DNA from: Longispora sp047121295
Lineage (GTDB): Bacteria > Actinomycetota > Actinomycetes > Mycobacteriales > Micromonosporaceae
Reading direction: 5' to 3'
DNA: 64,000 nt
NCBI RefSeq assembly: GCF_047121295.1
Contig: NZ_CP139447.1
Coordinates: 4,340,001-4,404,000 of the forward strand
Shown here: in pieces, positions 34,965 through 42,366 of the stretch
Layout: each line of letters opens with the position of its first letter
Position numbering within the stretch: the stretch's first letter is position 1
Notes under the pieces: generated by a model
The model's database searches: none
What the model was told of the DNA's origin: nothing
Seen by the model: only the letters and a program-made list of their open reading frames with translations
Translations under genes and position numbers: made by a program

Positions 34965-35688
34965 GGCGTTCTCCTTCCTGCGGTGCTCCGGGGAGCGGGA
35001 TGTCGAGGATCGATTGCGCCGGTACCGGCCGCCAGTGCTCGGCCCCGGCCAGCGCGGGGACGATCTCGGAGGCGATGACCAGCAGCCCGGGCTGTTCCAG
35101 GCGGTGCATCGTGAAGTAGCGCGGCAGGCCGATCGGTTCGGGGCTCCAGTGGATGACCCGGGCCCGGTCGGGGCCGACGGCGATCGCGTTGCCGGAGTTG
35201 CCGCCCGGCGGGATGGCCGCCAGCCGCTCCAGGAGCGTGCTCCCGTCGGGGGTGGCCGCGCCGGGCGGGACGGCGTAGTCGAAGTACTCGGCGGAGTCGA
35301 ACGCCGACTCCTCCAGCCCCAGCAGCCCGTACACCGTGGGCATGAAGCCGTTGTGCATGAAGTACCACGTGCCGTCGGGGTCGTGGCGTTCCAGCGGGTG
35401 GGTGCACGCCAGGCCGTGGTTGCGCGGCAGGGTGGCGTGCCGGGCGTGCACGGCGAGGAAGTCGGTGTCCAGGCCGACCAGCGGCGAGTCGTCGGCGCTG
35501 TCCCCGATCGGCCGGACGTCGCGGTGCGTGCCGAACCCGTCCGGGGTCCGCCAGATCGCGCCCCAGCCGTTGGGGTGGCAGGTGATCGGGCCGTCGTGGT
35601 CGGCCGTCTGGCCGGTGGCCATCGCGACGGCCGCGCCGAGGACGTCGGCCACCTTGAACGTGCCCCGGGCGAGGATCAGTCGGCACAC
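34930..35688 (-). CDS. Class II glutamine amidotransferase (Ntn-hydrolase), EgtC-like
   Basis: A 252-residue protein with Cys at position 2 (start GTG then TGC), which becomes the N-terminal nucleophile. It has the conserved class II set: AVHARHATLPR (HxRxAT) and MHNGFM with the oxyanion Asn-Gly. EgtC, a relative, removes a gamma-glutamyl group; other class II enzymes release ammonia from glutamine for a partner synthetase. Either role fits here because a PP-loop ATPase and an ATP-grasp ligase precede it. GTG 35688 has AGGAG 8 nt upstream; it overlaps the ligase gene by 13 bp and the oxygenase by 35 bp. Confidence 0.82.
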   Translation of the reverse strand: MCRLILARGTFKVADVLGAAVAMATGQTADHDGPITCHPNGWGAIWRTPDGFGTHRDVRPIGDSADDSPLVGLDTDFLAVHARHATLPRNHGLACTHPLERHDPDGTWYFMHNGFMPTVYGLLGLEESAFDSAEYFDYAVPPGAATPDGSTLLERLAAIPPGGNSGNAIAVGPDRARVIHWSPEPIGLPRYFTMHRLEQPGLLVIASEIVPALAGAEHWRPVPAQSILDIPLPGAPQEGERREPDNVEASRV

Positions 35689-36911
35689 GGCCGGTCTCCT
35701 GTCAGTAGTGCTTCCAGTTGTGCGCGCACCTCGGCCGGCCGGGTGCCGGTGACGACGACCCGCCCGGCGTAGGCGGTGTGCCGCAGCCGGTCGGACGCCA
35801 GCGGCGCCGGCTCGCCGGCCACGGTCGGCGGGGCCTCGAACCGGGTCACCGACAGGCCCAGTTCCTCGGCCGCCGCCAGCTCGCCGGCGGTGCGGACGTG
35901 CAGGTGGCCGGCGACGACGCCGGGCCCGCCGAGGTCCGGGAGCCGTTCGCCGAGGTGCGCGGCGAACACCACGTCCGCCCAGCTCAGGCCGGTGGCCCGC
36001 TCGACGAGGGCGTGCAGCCCGCCGCCGGAGAGCCGGAACCCCATCTCCAGGAACTCCGGCCCGTCGGCGCCCCACATCACGTCGATGTGGAAGGGCCCTT
36101 CCCGGTACCCGGTGGCGGCCAGGCAGTCCCGCGCCAGCTCCAGCAGCGCCGGGTCCGCGACCACGCCGGCCGAGCAGATGTGCCCGAGTTCCCGGAAGCC
36201 GTCCAGGCCGGGCACGTCCGCCGGCTCGATCGCGATGATCTTCTCGCAGGTGCTCAGGACCAGGACCCGGCCGTCGATGGCCACACCCTGCACCGAGTGC
36301 TCGACGCCCTTCACGAACTCCTCGACCACGATGCCGGCGAACGCTCCGCCGCCGTAGTTGGTCAGCGCGTCGATCGCCGCGACCGCCCGGTCCCGGCCGG
36401 CCTCGTCGTCGACCAGGTAGACGCCGAGGCCGCCGCCGCCGTCGGAGGGCTTGACCACCTGCGGGAACCGCAGCCCGTCGAGCCCGGTGAACTCCCCGCC
36501 GCCCGGCCGGTGCGCGTGCCCCGGCTGCCGCAGCCGGCCGCCGGAGCGGGTCAGCGCCGCGCGCTGGGCCGCCTTGCCGGGCGGCGTGAACTCCGGGCGG
36601 GCCGCCGGCCATGGTGCGACCCCGAGCAGGGCGGCGACGGCGAAGCCGCTGCCCACGTACCGCTCGAAGCCGGTCAGCACCAGCGCGGGGGCCACCCCGG
36701 CTTCCCGGAGCGCCGCCACCACGCTGACAGGGTCCTCCGGATGGTCCACGGCGATCTCCCGGTCGAAGGGCCGCCGGCCCCACCGGCGTCGCCAGTCCAG
36801 GTAGTCGCCCGTCTCGACGAGGACGGCCGTCATGCCCCGGCGGCGGGCCTGGTCCAGGTACGGGTCCAGGCCGTCGCGGGTGGCCCCGACCTGTACGAAG
36901 GTCGCGCTCAT
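35676..36911 (-). CDS. ATP-grasp carboxylate-amine ligase
   Basis: This 411-residue protein has an N-terminal pre-grasp domain and a central ATP-grasp fold: PQVVKPSDGGGGLGV (glycine-rich loop with Lys), VVEEFVKGVEHSVQG, FHIDVMWG and FLEMGFRLSGGG, the metal-binding end. Such ligases join a carboxylate to an amine through an acyl phosphate, usually making dipeptides. ATG 36911 overlaps the PP-loop stop by 4 bp. The substrate is unknown. Analogy with BesA/EgtA-type gamma-glutamyl ligases in small pathways is inference. Confidence 0.82.
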   Translation of the reverse strand: MSATFVQVGATRDGLDPYLDQARRRGMTAVLVETGDYLDWRRRWGRRPFDREIAVDHPEDPVSVVAALREAGVAPALVLTGFERYVGSGFAVAALLGVAPWPAARPEFTPPGKAAQRAALTRSGGRLRQPGHAHRPGGGEFTGLDGLRFPQVVKPSDGGGGLGVYLVDDEAGRDRAVAAIDALTNYGGGAFAGIVVEEFVKGVEHSVQGVAIDGRVLVLSTCEKIIAIEPADVPGLDGFRELGHICSAGVVADPALLELARDCLAATGYREGPFHIDVMWGADGPEFLEMGFRLSGGGLHALVERATGLSWADVVFAAHLGERLPDLGGPGVVAGHLHVRTAGELAAAEELGLSVTRFEAPPTVAGEPAPLASDRLRHTAYAGRVVVTGTRPAEVRAQLEALLTGDRPCAD

Positions 36912-38431
36912 CGGCCCGACAGCAGTTCGAGGACCACGGCGCCCTCCGGTGCGTGCCGGGTCCGGATGACCTCCTTGTGCGGGTCGCCGTCCAGGATCGC
37001 GCCGATCAGGTCGGTGGCGTCGGCGCTGACGCGGGTCCCGGCGGCCGGGGCGGCGTAGAGCACCCGGAGGTGGTGGAGCTCCAGGCCGCTGACCGCGCGC
37101 AGCTCGGCGGCGAGGGCGTCGTCGTCGCCGGTGCCGGCGAGCAGCGCGTGGATGTCCGCGAGCCGGGGCACCAGGCGCGGCTGCTCCCGGGTCAGGTAGT
37201 CGGCCAGGCCGGTGCCCGCGCCGCTGAACGGGGAGAACACCATGCAGATCAGCTGGTCGGTGGTCAGGCCGTACGCGTCGGCGGCGTACCGGTCGATCAT
37301 CGTGCGCATCCGGGTGACCGACTCGGCCCCCGAATACCGGTCGCGCATCACCTCGACCAGGTGCTCGGGGAAGTCCTTCTTGCCCATCAGCGTGGCGGCG
37401 AACTCGACGTACTCGGCGATGCCGGCCCCGTACCCCCGGCCGAAGAGTCTTTCGCTCTTGAGGCCCCGCAGGTGCGCCATCAGGGCCGGGTTGGCGCAGT
37501 CGGACTCGGTGAAGCTGAACGCCAGGTCGTCGAACTCGAACTTGAGGAAGTCGGTGAGCAGGTCCCAGTGTTCCTTCGCGGAGTATTCGGTGTCGCCGTA
37601 GATGGAGAAGAACCGCATCCGGTCGGACACGTCGGCGGCCACCTTCCGCTCCGCGATCGTGTCGTGCGCGTCGGGGCCGAAGATGTCGCTGAAGTACGCC
37701 TTGGCGATGTCGTTCGTCGTGGACAGGAAGCTGCCGAACCCGCCCTGGCCGACCCCTGCCGTGGCCAGGCCGAACCGGGCCGCGAGCCGCTTGACCCACA
37801 GGAAGTAGGCCCGCTGCTCCTCCCGGGAGTCGCCGGTGATGATGATGTCCACGCCGCCCTGGTACCCGGCGGCCAGCCCGAACGCGTTGACCATGCTCAG
37901 GTTGCACGAGTTGCAGAACGTCGGCCGGCCGTCGGCGAACGTCCGGTGCCCGGTCATCAGGATGTCCAGCCGGTTGCGCTCGATGACGTGCGGCCGTTGC
38001 GGCAGCTCGGCGTCGAACGGGCTGACCTCGTCGCCGTCGATGAGCAGCAGCTCGCAGTCGGGGTCGTCGAACAGGCCCAGCGCCCGGTACACCCGGTCGA
38101 TGTTGTCCATCACGGCCCTCGGCATGCCGGCGTGCCGGTTGGTGACCGACCGGATCCGGAAGGTCGAGCCGTGCACCCGGTGCAGGAGCAGCTGCATCAG
38201 CCGGACGAACGCCAGCATGTAGGAGCTGTCCTTGCCGCCGCCGTAGGCGATCAGCACCAGGTTGGCCCGCAGGTCGTCGCGGTGCGGCAGCGTCTCGCGC
38301 AGCTTCACCGCGCAGGTGAGGGCACCGTCCATATTCGCCGTCGACATGAACGACCGGAGCTGCTCGAAGCACTCCCGCCGCAGGTCGTCGTGGTCGTCTT
38401 GGTTGTCCGTCGTCGTGATGTGCGTCGCCAT
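36908..38431 (-). CDS. PP-loop (N-type ATP pyrophosphatase) enzyme with CxxC motif
   Basis: This 507-residue adenylating enzyme has the PP-loop AYGGGKDSS at residues 62-70 (SGGxDS variant) and a Cys pair, FCNSCN, at 173-176. PP-loop enzymes adenylate a carbonyl or carboxyl and then transfer nitrogen (asparagine/argininosuccinate synthetases) or sulfur (TtcA-type, CxxC-containing). The C-terminal half is long and unrecognised. It is the first gene of the operon, with GGGGAG 5 nt before ATG 38431. Together with the class II amidotransferase it may act as a split amide-forming synthetase, or it may use the Cys pair for sulfur. I cannot decide which. Confidence 0.78.
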   Translation of the reverse strand: MATHITTTDNQDDHDDLRRECFEQLRSFMSTANMDGALTCAVKLRETLPHRDDLRANLVLIAYGGGKDSSYMLAFVRLMQLLLHRVHGSTFRIRSVTNRHAGMPRAVMDNIDRVYRALGLFDDPDCELLLIDGDEVSPFDAELPQRPHVIERNRLDILMTGHRTFADGRPTFCNSCNLSMVNAFGLAAGYQGGVDIIITGDSREEQRAYFLWVKRLAARFGLATAGVGQGGFGSFLSTTNDIAKAYFSDIFGPDAHDTIAERKVAADVSDRMRFFSIYGDTEYSAKEHWDLLTDFLKFEFDDLAFSFTESDCANPALMAHLRGLKSERLFGRGYGAGIAEYVEFAATLMGKKDFPEHLVEVMRDRYSGAESVTRMRTMIDRYAADAYGLTTDQLICMVFSPFSGAGTGLADYLTREQPRLVPRLADIHALLAGTGDDDALAAELRAVSGLELHHLRVLYAAPAAGTRVSADATDLIGAILDGDPHKEVIRTRHAPEGAVVLELLSGR

Positions 38432-38544
38432 GTCACTCCCCTGTGATGGTCGGATACACAACTGCCACGCGTGGGAACGCCCGGCGGGCACGGGCCCGCC
38501 AGGTCGTGGGTGTTGGGAGGCGCGAGCGCGCCGGAAGCCGCCGG

Positions 38545-38580
38545 TCAGTCGGCGGTGGGACAGGAATTGTTCAGCGTCAT
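38545..38580 (-). CDS. Candidate 11-residue leader ORF in the operon leader
   Basis: It encodes MTLNNSCPTAD on the minus strand, with GAAAAGAG upstream of its ATG at 38580. It lies between a leader hairpin and the first operon gene, where it could act as an attenuator. There is no run of a single codon, so the evidence is only position and the ribosome binding site. Confidence 0.3.
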   Translation of the reverse strand: MTLNNSCPTAD

Positions 38581-38663
38581 GACTCTTTTCGCCCCCGATT
38601 GCGTTCGTGCGGGGGCGTCCTTGCCCCGGCGCACAAACGGCCACGACGCCGTGACCGATCAGA

Positions 38664-38693
38664 ATCCTATGTAGACCCATAGCCGGGCGTCAA
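38664..38693 (-). promoter_or_regulatory. Sigma70-type promoter of the PP-loop/ATP-grasp operon
   Basis: Reading the minus strand, TTGACG (38693-38688) and TAGGAT (38669-38664) are spaced by 18 bp. Transcription would begin near 38656, giving a leader of about 225 nt. Confidence 0.55.
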
Positions 38694-38746
38694 CCACGTT
38701 GGAAGGTTTAATCGGCAGATGGGCGACACACTTGGCTGCGGGCCGA

Positions 38747-38774
38747 TTGTCCGTTCCGATCCGCCGGCTAGTCT
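38747..38774 (+). promoter_or_regulatory. Promoter of the kinase-fold gene, leaderless
   Basis: TTGTCC (38747-38752) and TAGTCT (38769-38774) with a 16-bp spacer lie 7 bp before ATG 38782, so transcription should begin at or next to the start codon. Confidence 0.5.
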
Positions 38775-38781
38775 TTCGATC

Positions 38782-39825
38782 ATGAATTCCACGGGGTACG
38801 ACGGGCGCGTCGCCCGGCACGGCGAGGTCTCGACAGCGCTGGCCCTACTCGGCGACCGACAACTCGGCGAACTCGTGGCCGGAGCCCCGCGCGCGGGCGC
38901 GGGGATCGGCGGCACCTCGGCGGTGCTGGAGGTGGACGGCGTCCCCGTGTTCGTCAAGCGCGTCCCGCTCACGGATCGGGAGCTTTCGCCTGACGGGTCG
39001 CGGTCCACCGCCAATCTGTTCGGGTTGCCCCTGTCGTGTCAGTACGGGGCCGGGGGGCCCGGGTTCGGGGCGTGGCGGGAGCTCGCGGCGAACGTCATGA
39101 CGACGAACTGGGTGCTCACCGGGCGGTCCGGGGCGTTCCCCCTGCTGTACCACTGGCGGGTGCTGCCCGGCGGCCTCCCGGTGCCCGACGAGCACGCCGA
39201 CGTCGACAACGTCGTCGCCCGCTACGGCGGCTCCCCGGCGGTGCGCGACCGGCTCGAGGCTCTCGCGAAGGCCTCCGCCAGCCTCGTGCTGTTCAGCGAG
39301 CACGTGCCGCACAACCTCGCCGACTGGCTCCGGGCCACCGACGACGTGCCCGCAGCGTGCGCGCTGCTCGAACAGATGCTCCCGGCCGTCACCGCCATGA
39401 ACGAGGGCGGGCTGCTGCACTTCGACGCGCACTTCCGCAACCTGCTCACCGACGGCCGGCGGCTCTACGTCGCCGACCTGGGCCTGGCCACGTCGCCCCG
39501 GTTCGAGCTGTCGGCCGCGGAGCGGGACTTCGTCGCGCACAACGCCGGGCACGACGCGGCGTACGCCGTGATGCTGCTGGTCAACTGGCTGGTGATCCGG
39601 GTGTGCGGGGTGCCCGTCACGGTGGAGCGCAACGCGTACGTCCGCCGATGCGCCGCCGGGACCGCGCCGGTCGGGGTGCCAGAGTCCGTCTCGGCACTCG
39701 TGATGCGGTACGCCCCCGTCGCGGCCGTGATGAACGATTTCTACTGGGAGGTGTTCGGCGGGAAGCCGGACACGCCCTTCCCTGCGGCGGAGGTCGCCCG
39801 GGCGTTCGCCGGGGCCACCGACTGA
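38782..39825 (+). CDS. Protein-kinase-like phosphotransferase
   Basis: A 347-residue protein of the protein-kinase-like fold. It has Lys in VPVFVKRV, the catalytic loop LLHFDAHFRNLL (HxDxxxxN) and YVADLGLA in place of DFG. This pattern is seen in aminoglycoside/choline kinase relatives and lipopolysaccharide kinases. ATG 38782 fits a leaderless promoter; an upstream ATG (38719) is less likely. It is divergent from the PP-loop operon and might phosphorylate a pathway compound or provide resistance (inference). It may equally be unrelated. Confidence 0.7.
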   Translation: MNSTGYDGRVARHGEVSTALALLGDRQLGELVAGAPRAGAGIGGTSAVLEVDGVPVFVKRVPLTDRELSPDGSRSTANLFGLPLSCQYGAGGPGFGAWRELAANVMTTNWVLTGRSGAFPLLYHWRVLPGGLPVPDEHADVDNVVARYGGSPAVRDRLEALAKASASLVLFSEHVPHNLADWLRATDDVPAACALLEQMLPAVTAMNEGGLLHFDAHFRNLLTDGRRLYVADLGLATSPRFELSAAERDFVAHNAGHDAAYAVMLLVNWLVIRVCGVPVTVERNAYVRRCAAGTAPVGVPESVSALVMRYAPVAAVMNDFYWEVFGGKPDTPFPAAEVARAFAGATD

Positions 39826-39934
39826 CAACGTTGGCCCTGACCTGGGCCGGAACGCCCCGGTGGCCGGCGCCACATCGACGCTCGTGGCCGCCTACGAATC
39901 GCAGCTGATCCGTCGTAGCCGACCGCTCACCTGG

Positions 39935-40065
39935 CGTAGTCACAGGGGCCACAAACCTCCTCCGGACGGGTGGGAACCCTGTGCGAATGGCCACGATCGG
40001 CTCCGGGGGCTTGGCGTCCATCGATGTCACCCGCCATGGTGGCCAGGCCCAGTCCCCCGACTACG
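39935..40065 (+). promoter_or_regulatory. Structured, riboswitch-like leader of the M23 peptidase gene
   Basis: CGTAGTC (39935-39941) pairs with GACTACG (40059-40065) and encloses two internal stems: CACAGGG (39941-39947) with CCCTGTG (39977-39983), and TGGCCAC (39988-39994) with GTGGCCA (40039-40045). Conserved-looking loop bases include ACAAACC and GGGAACC. The ribosome binding site GGAGGG follows directly at 40065-40070. c-di-AMP (ydaO) riboswitches precede such cell-wall genes in actinomycetes, but its hallmark GACAGCUAAC end is absent, so the class is unassigned. Confidence 0.5.
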
Positions 40066-40076
40066 GAGGGTGTCGC

Positions 40077-40859
40077 GTGCGGCATACCAACGAAACCGAA
40101 GAGATTGATGGCCCCGGTAATGCCGCAGGTCACAGCACTCACCTTATGAAGATCACGAACTGGTTGCGCCAGGCGGGACTACTCCGCGTAACGCGACGGC
40201 ACTACATAACAGCGGGAATCCTGCTCGTCGCCGGCATTGTGGCGGCCGTCACCTCCCTGTCCCAGTCGCCCGCGGCCCCCTCAGCCGCCGCCGAGAAGCG
40301 CGCGGTCGCCGACCGTGCCGACCGCGCCCAGCGGCCGGCCGCCGCCCCGACCACGGCCGCCGCCACCCCGGCCGCGCCCGTCGCGCCCGCCGCGCCCGTC
40401 GCACCGAAGCCGAAGCCCGCGTGGGTGTCCCCGGTGGCCACCTACGCCTTCACCAGCCCGTTCGGTGAGCGCTGGGGCGCGCCGCACGTCGGCGTGGACC
40501 TGGCCGCAGGTACCGGCACGCCGGTCATGAGCGCGGCCGCCGGCACCGTGGAGATCGCCACCACGTACGACTGGGGCGGCTACGGCTTCGTCGTGATCAT
40601 CGACCACGGCGGCGGCATCCAGACCCTGTACGGCCACAACTCCCAGGTCAACGTGCACGAGGGCCAGCACGTCGAGGCCGGCGAGACGATCGCGCTGATG
40701 GGCAGCACCGGCAACTCGACCGGTCCGCACTGCCACTTCGAGGTGCACACCGGCGGCGGCGCCGTGCTCAACGGCAACGCCGTGGACCCCGAGCCGTTCA
40801 TGCTGGCGCACGGCGTGAACCTGAAGACCCTCGCGCAGTCGGTGGAACCCAACCACTGA
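40077..40859 (+). CDS. M23-family peptidoglycan endopeptidase (LytM-like)
   Basis: A 260-residue protein. A cytoplasmic N-terminus of about 45 residues, one transmembrane helix (about 45-65) and an Ala/Pro linker precede the C-terminal LytM domain. Zinc ligands are His in HVGVD with its Asp, and the HCH pair in GPHCHFEVH. It should cut peptide crosslinks in the cell wall. GTG 40077 is preferred because GGAGGG lies 7 nt upstream; ATG 40146 lacks a ribosome binding site. The structured leader above and a terminator below make it a single, regulated transcription unit. Confidence 0.87.
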   Translation: MRHTNETEEIDGPGNAAGHSTHLMKITNWLRQAGLLRVTRRHYITAGILLVAGIVAAVTSLSQSPAAPSAAAEKRAVADRADRAQRPAAAPTTAAATPAAPVAPAAPVAPKPKPAWVSPVATYAFTSPFGERWGAPHVGVDLAAGTGTPVMSAAAGTVEIATTYDWGGYGFVVIIDHGGGIQTLYGHNSQVNVHEGQHVEAGETIALMGSTGNSTGPHCHFEVHTGGGAVLNGNAVDPEPFMLAHGVNLKTLAQSVEPNH

Positions 40860-40873
40860 GCGGCGCACCCCCT

Positions 40874-40908
40874 GAAGGACCCCGGCCGACCCCTCGCCGG
40901 GGTCCTTC
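40874..40908 (+). terminator. Terminator of the M23 peptidase gene
   Basis: A perfect 13-bp stem, GAAGGACCCCGGC with GCCGGGGTCCTTC, and a 9-nt loop, 14 bp past the stop. Confidence 0.8.
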
Positions 40909-40962
40909 GCCGTCCGGGGCCGGGCCCGCGCGGAGCCGTCCTCGGTCCGGCCCGCGTGGGGG

Positions 40963-41313
40963 TCAGGCCGGGGTGTGTGAGGCCGCGTACACCCAGGCGG
41001 TCGCGCCCGAGGCGAGGGTGACCAGGGCCCGGGAGTAGTCGTCCACCTCGTACGCGTCGGCGGCGGCCAGCTCGTCCGCCGTGACGTCCAGCGCCGAACC
41101 CTCGACCCGGTCCGCCGGGTCGCCCGTCGCGCGGAGAATGGGGTGCCGGTCGGAGCCGCTCAGCGCCACGACCTCCGGATCCGTGATCTCCACCATGGAC
41201 AGCGCGTACCCGTCGAGGCGGTCCGGGGTGGTCACCAGCTCCCGGCCGAACAGCGACAACTGCACGTCGCGCTGCCGCAGCGTGCCGTAGGAGAAGATGC
41301 GGATCTCGGACAC
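40963..41313 (-). CDS. Gamma-glutamylcyclotransferase-like (AIG2) protein
   Basis: A 116-residue protein with the AIG2/GGCT fold. The phosphate-like loop is SYGTLRQ near the N-terminus, and the catalytic-type acidic residue lies in ADAYEVDDYSR. Family members convert gamma-glutamyl compounds to 5-oxoproline, although many bacterial members have no known substrate. GTG 41313 with GAGGAGG 5 nt upstream. It is monocistronic. Confidence 0.85.
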   Translation of the reverse strand: MSEIRIFSYGTLRQRDVQLSLFGRELVTTPDRLDGYALSMVEITDPEVVALSGSDRHPILRATGDPADRVEGSALDVTADELAAADAYEVDDYSRALVTLASGATAWVYAASHTPA

Positions 41314-41510
41314 GGGACCTCCTCGCGCGAATCGACAAGATCATCGTAGCGGGGTTGACAACGCCGGCCCGGTCGGGTGAGGCTGACCCGGTCAGGCGGC
41401 CGGGACTCCGGGCGCCGCCGGGGTCGAGAGGCGCTGCGACGGACCTGGTCCGCCACGCTCGGCCCACGGTCATCGGACAAGGGCGCCTCCCGTGTTTCCG
41501 GAGGCGATCG

Positions 41511-42215
41511 GTGTCAGCACTTCTCGTCGGGCGGGTCTCCGCCCTGTGGCGCTATCCGGTGAAGTCCATGGCCGCCGAAGGCCTCGACGCCGTCGACGTG
41601 GCCTGGAACGGGCTGGTCGGCGACCGGCGCTGGGCGTTCGTCCGCGACGGCCTGCCGGGCAACGGCTTCCCCTGGCTGACGATCCGGCAACGCGCCGACC
41701 TGGGACTGTTCCGGCCGTCGTTCGTCGAACCCGACCGGCCGGACGCGTCCGACGTGGTGGTGCGTACCCCCGAGGGCAAGGAACTTGAGCTGCTGGACCC
41801 GGCGCTGGCCGCCCACCTGGACGCCCGGGTCATGAAACTGGACCGGGGCACCTTCGACGCCGTGCCGCTGTCCCTGATCACGACCCGGACCGTCACCGCC
41901 CTCGGCGCGCTGGTCGGCGCGGACCTGGACGCCCGCCGCTTCCGGCCGAACCTCGTGATCGAGCCGACCGACGGCACGCCGTTCGCCGAGGACTCCTGGG
42001 TCGGCCGGACGCTGCGGATCGGCGACCTGCTGATGCACGCGGACCGCCGGGACCGCCGCTGCGCCATCGTGAACATCGACCCGGAGACCGCAGACCGCGA
42101 TTCCCGGGTACTCCGCGCCATCGCCGCCGAACGCGACCTCTGCCTCGGCGTCTACGGCACGGTCGCGGCCCCCGGCCGGGTGGCGGTCGGTGACCCGGTC
42201 ATCCTCGAACCCTAG
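41511..42215 (+). CDS. MOSC domain protein
   Basis: A 234-residue protein with the N-terminal MOSC beta-barrel (VSALWRYPVKSMAAEGL) and a C-terminal MOSC domain (RFRPNLVIE, GDRRCAIVNIDPET-like). The moco sulfurase C-terminal residues DRRDRRCAIVN include a Cys as in mARC/YcbX-like proteins, which move sulfur or reduce N-hydroxylated compounds with molybdenum cofactor. GTG 41511 with GGAGG 7 nt upstream. Confidence 0.85.
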   Translation: MSALLVGRVSALWRYPVKSMAAEGLDAVDVAWNGLVGDRRWAFVRDGLPGNGFPWLTIRQRADLGLFRPSFVEPDRPDASDVVVRTPEGKELELLDPALAAHLDARVMKLDRGTFDAVPLSLITTRTVTALGALVGADLDARRFRPNLVIEPTDGTPFAEDSWVGRTLRIGDLLMHADRRDRRCAIVNIDPETADRDSRVLRAIAAERDLCLGVYGTVAAPGRVAVGDPVILEP

Positions 42216-42366
42216 CTTTCGCGGCTCTGGCCAGCGCATTGGGACAGTGGAGTTTGTTGTGGACGGCGGAAGCACGGGGTAGGTTGGCGCCCAATATCGA
42301 CATCACGGGGTTTCGGGGGCTCCCACGACGTCGAAGTCCAGTGACGAGCAAGCAGGGATGACCCCC

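Larger units (their letters stand above)
38432..38781. other. 350-bp gene-free divergent region with long operon leader
   Basis: This holds the promoters of the biosynthetic operon and the kinase-fold gene. On the minus side the leader is about 225 nt and contains hairpins GGCGGGC/GCCCGCC (38483-38500) and CGCCCCCG/CGGGGGCG (38590-38617), plus a candidate 11-codon leader ORF. Confidence 0.6.

Noticed and set aside
34930..36783. Very long minus-strand frame that would fuse the class II amidotransferase to unrelated N-terminal sequence
   Set aside because: The amidotransferase needs Cys at position 2, which is met by GTG 35688 with a good ribosome binding site; the upstream part lies within the ATP-grasp gene.
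35676..38372. An 898-codon frame joining PP-loop-region sequence to the ATP-grasp protein
   Set aside because: ATG 36911 and the ATGA overlap define the ligase start; the upstream part is the wrong frame of the PP-loop gene.
39935..40065. Firm call of a ydaO c-di-AMP riboswitch
   Set aside because: Stem arrangement and gene context fit, but the conserved GACAGCUAAC 3' segment is missing, so I kept it as an unassigned structured leader.
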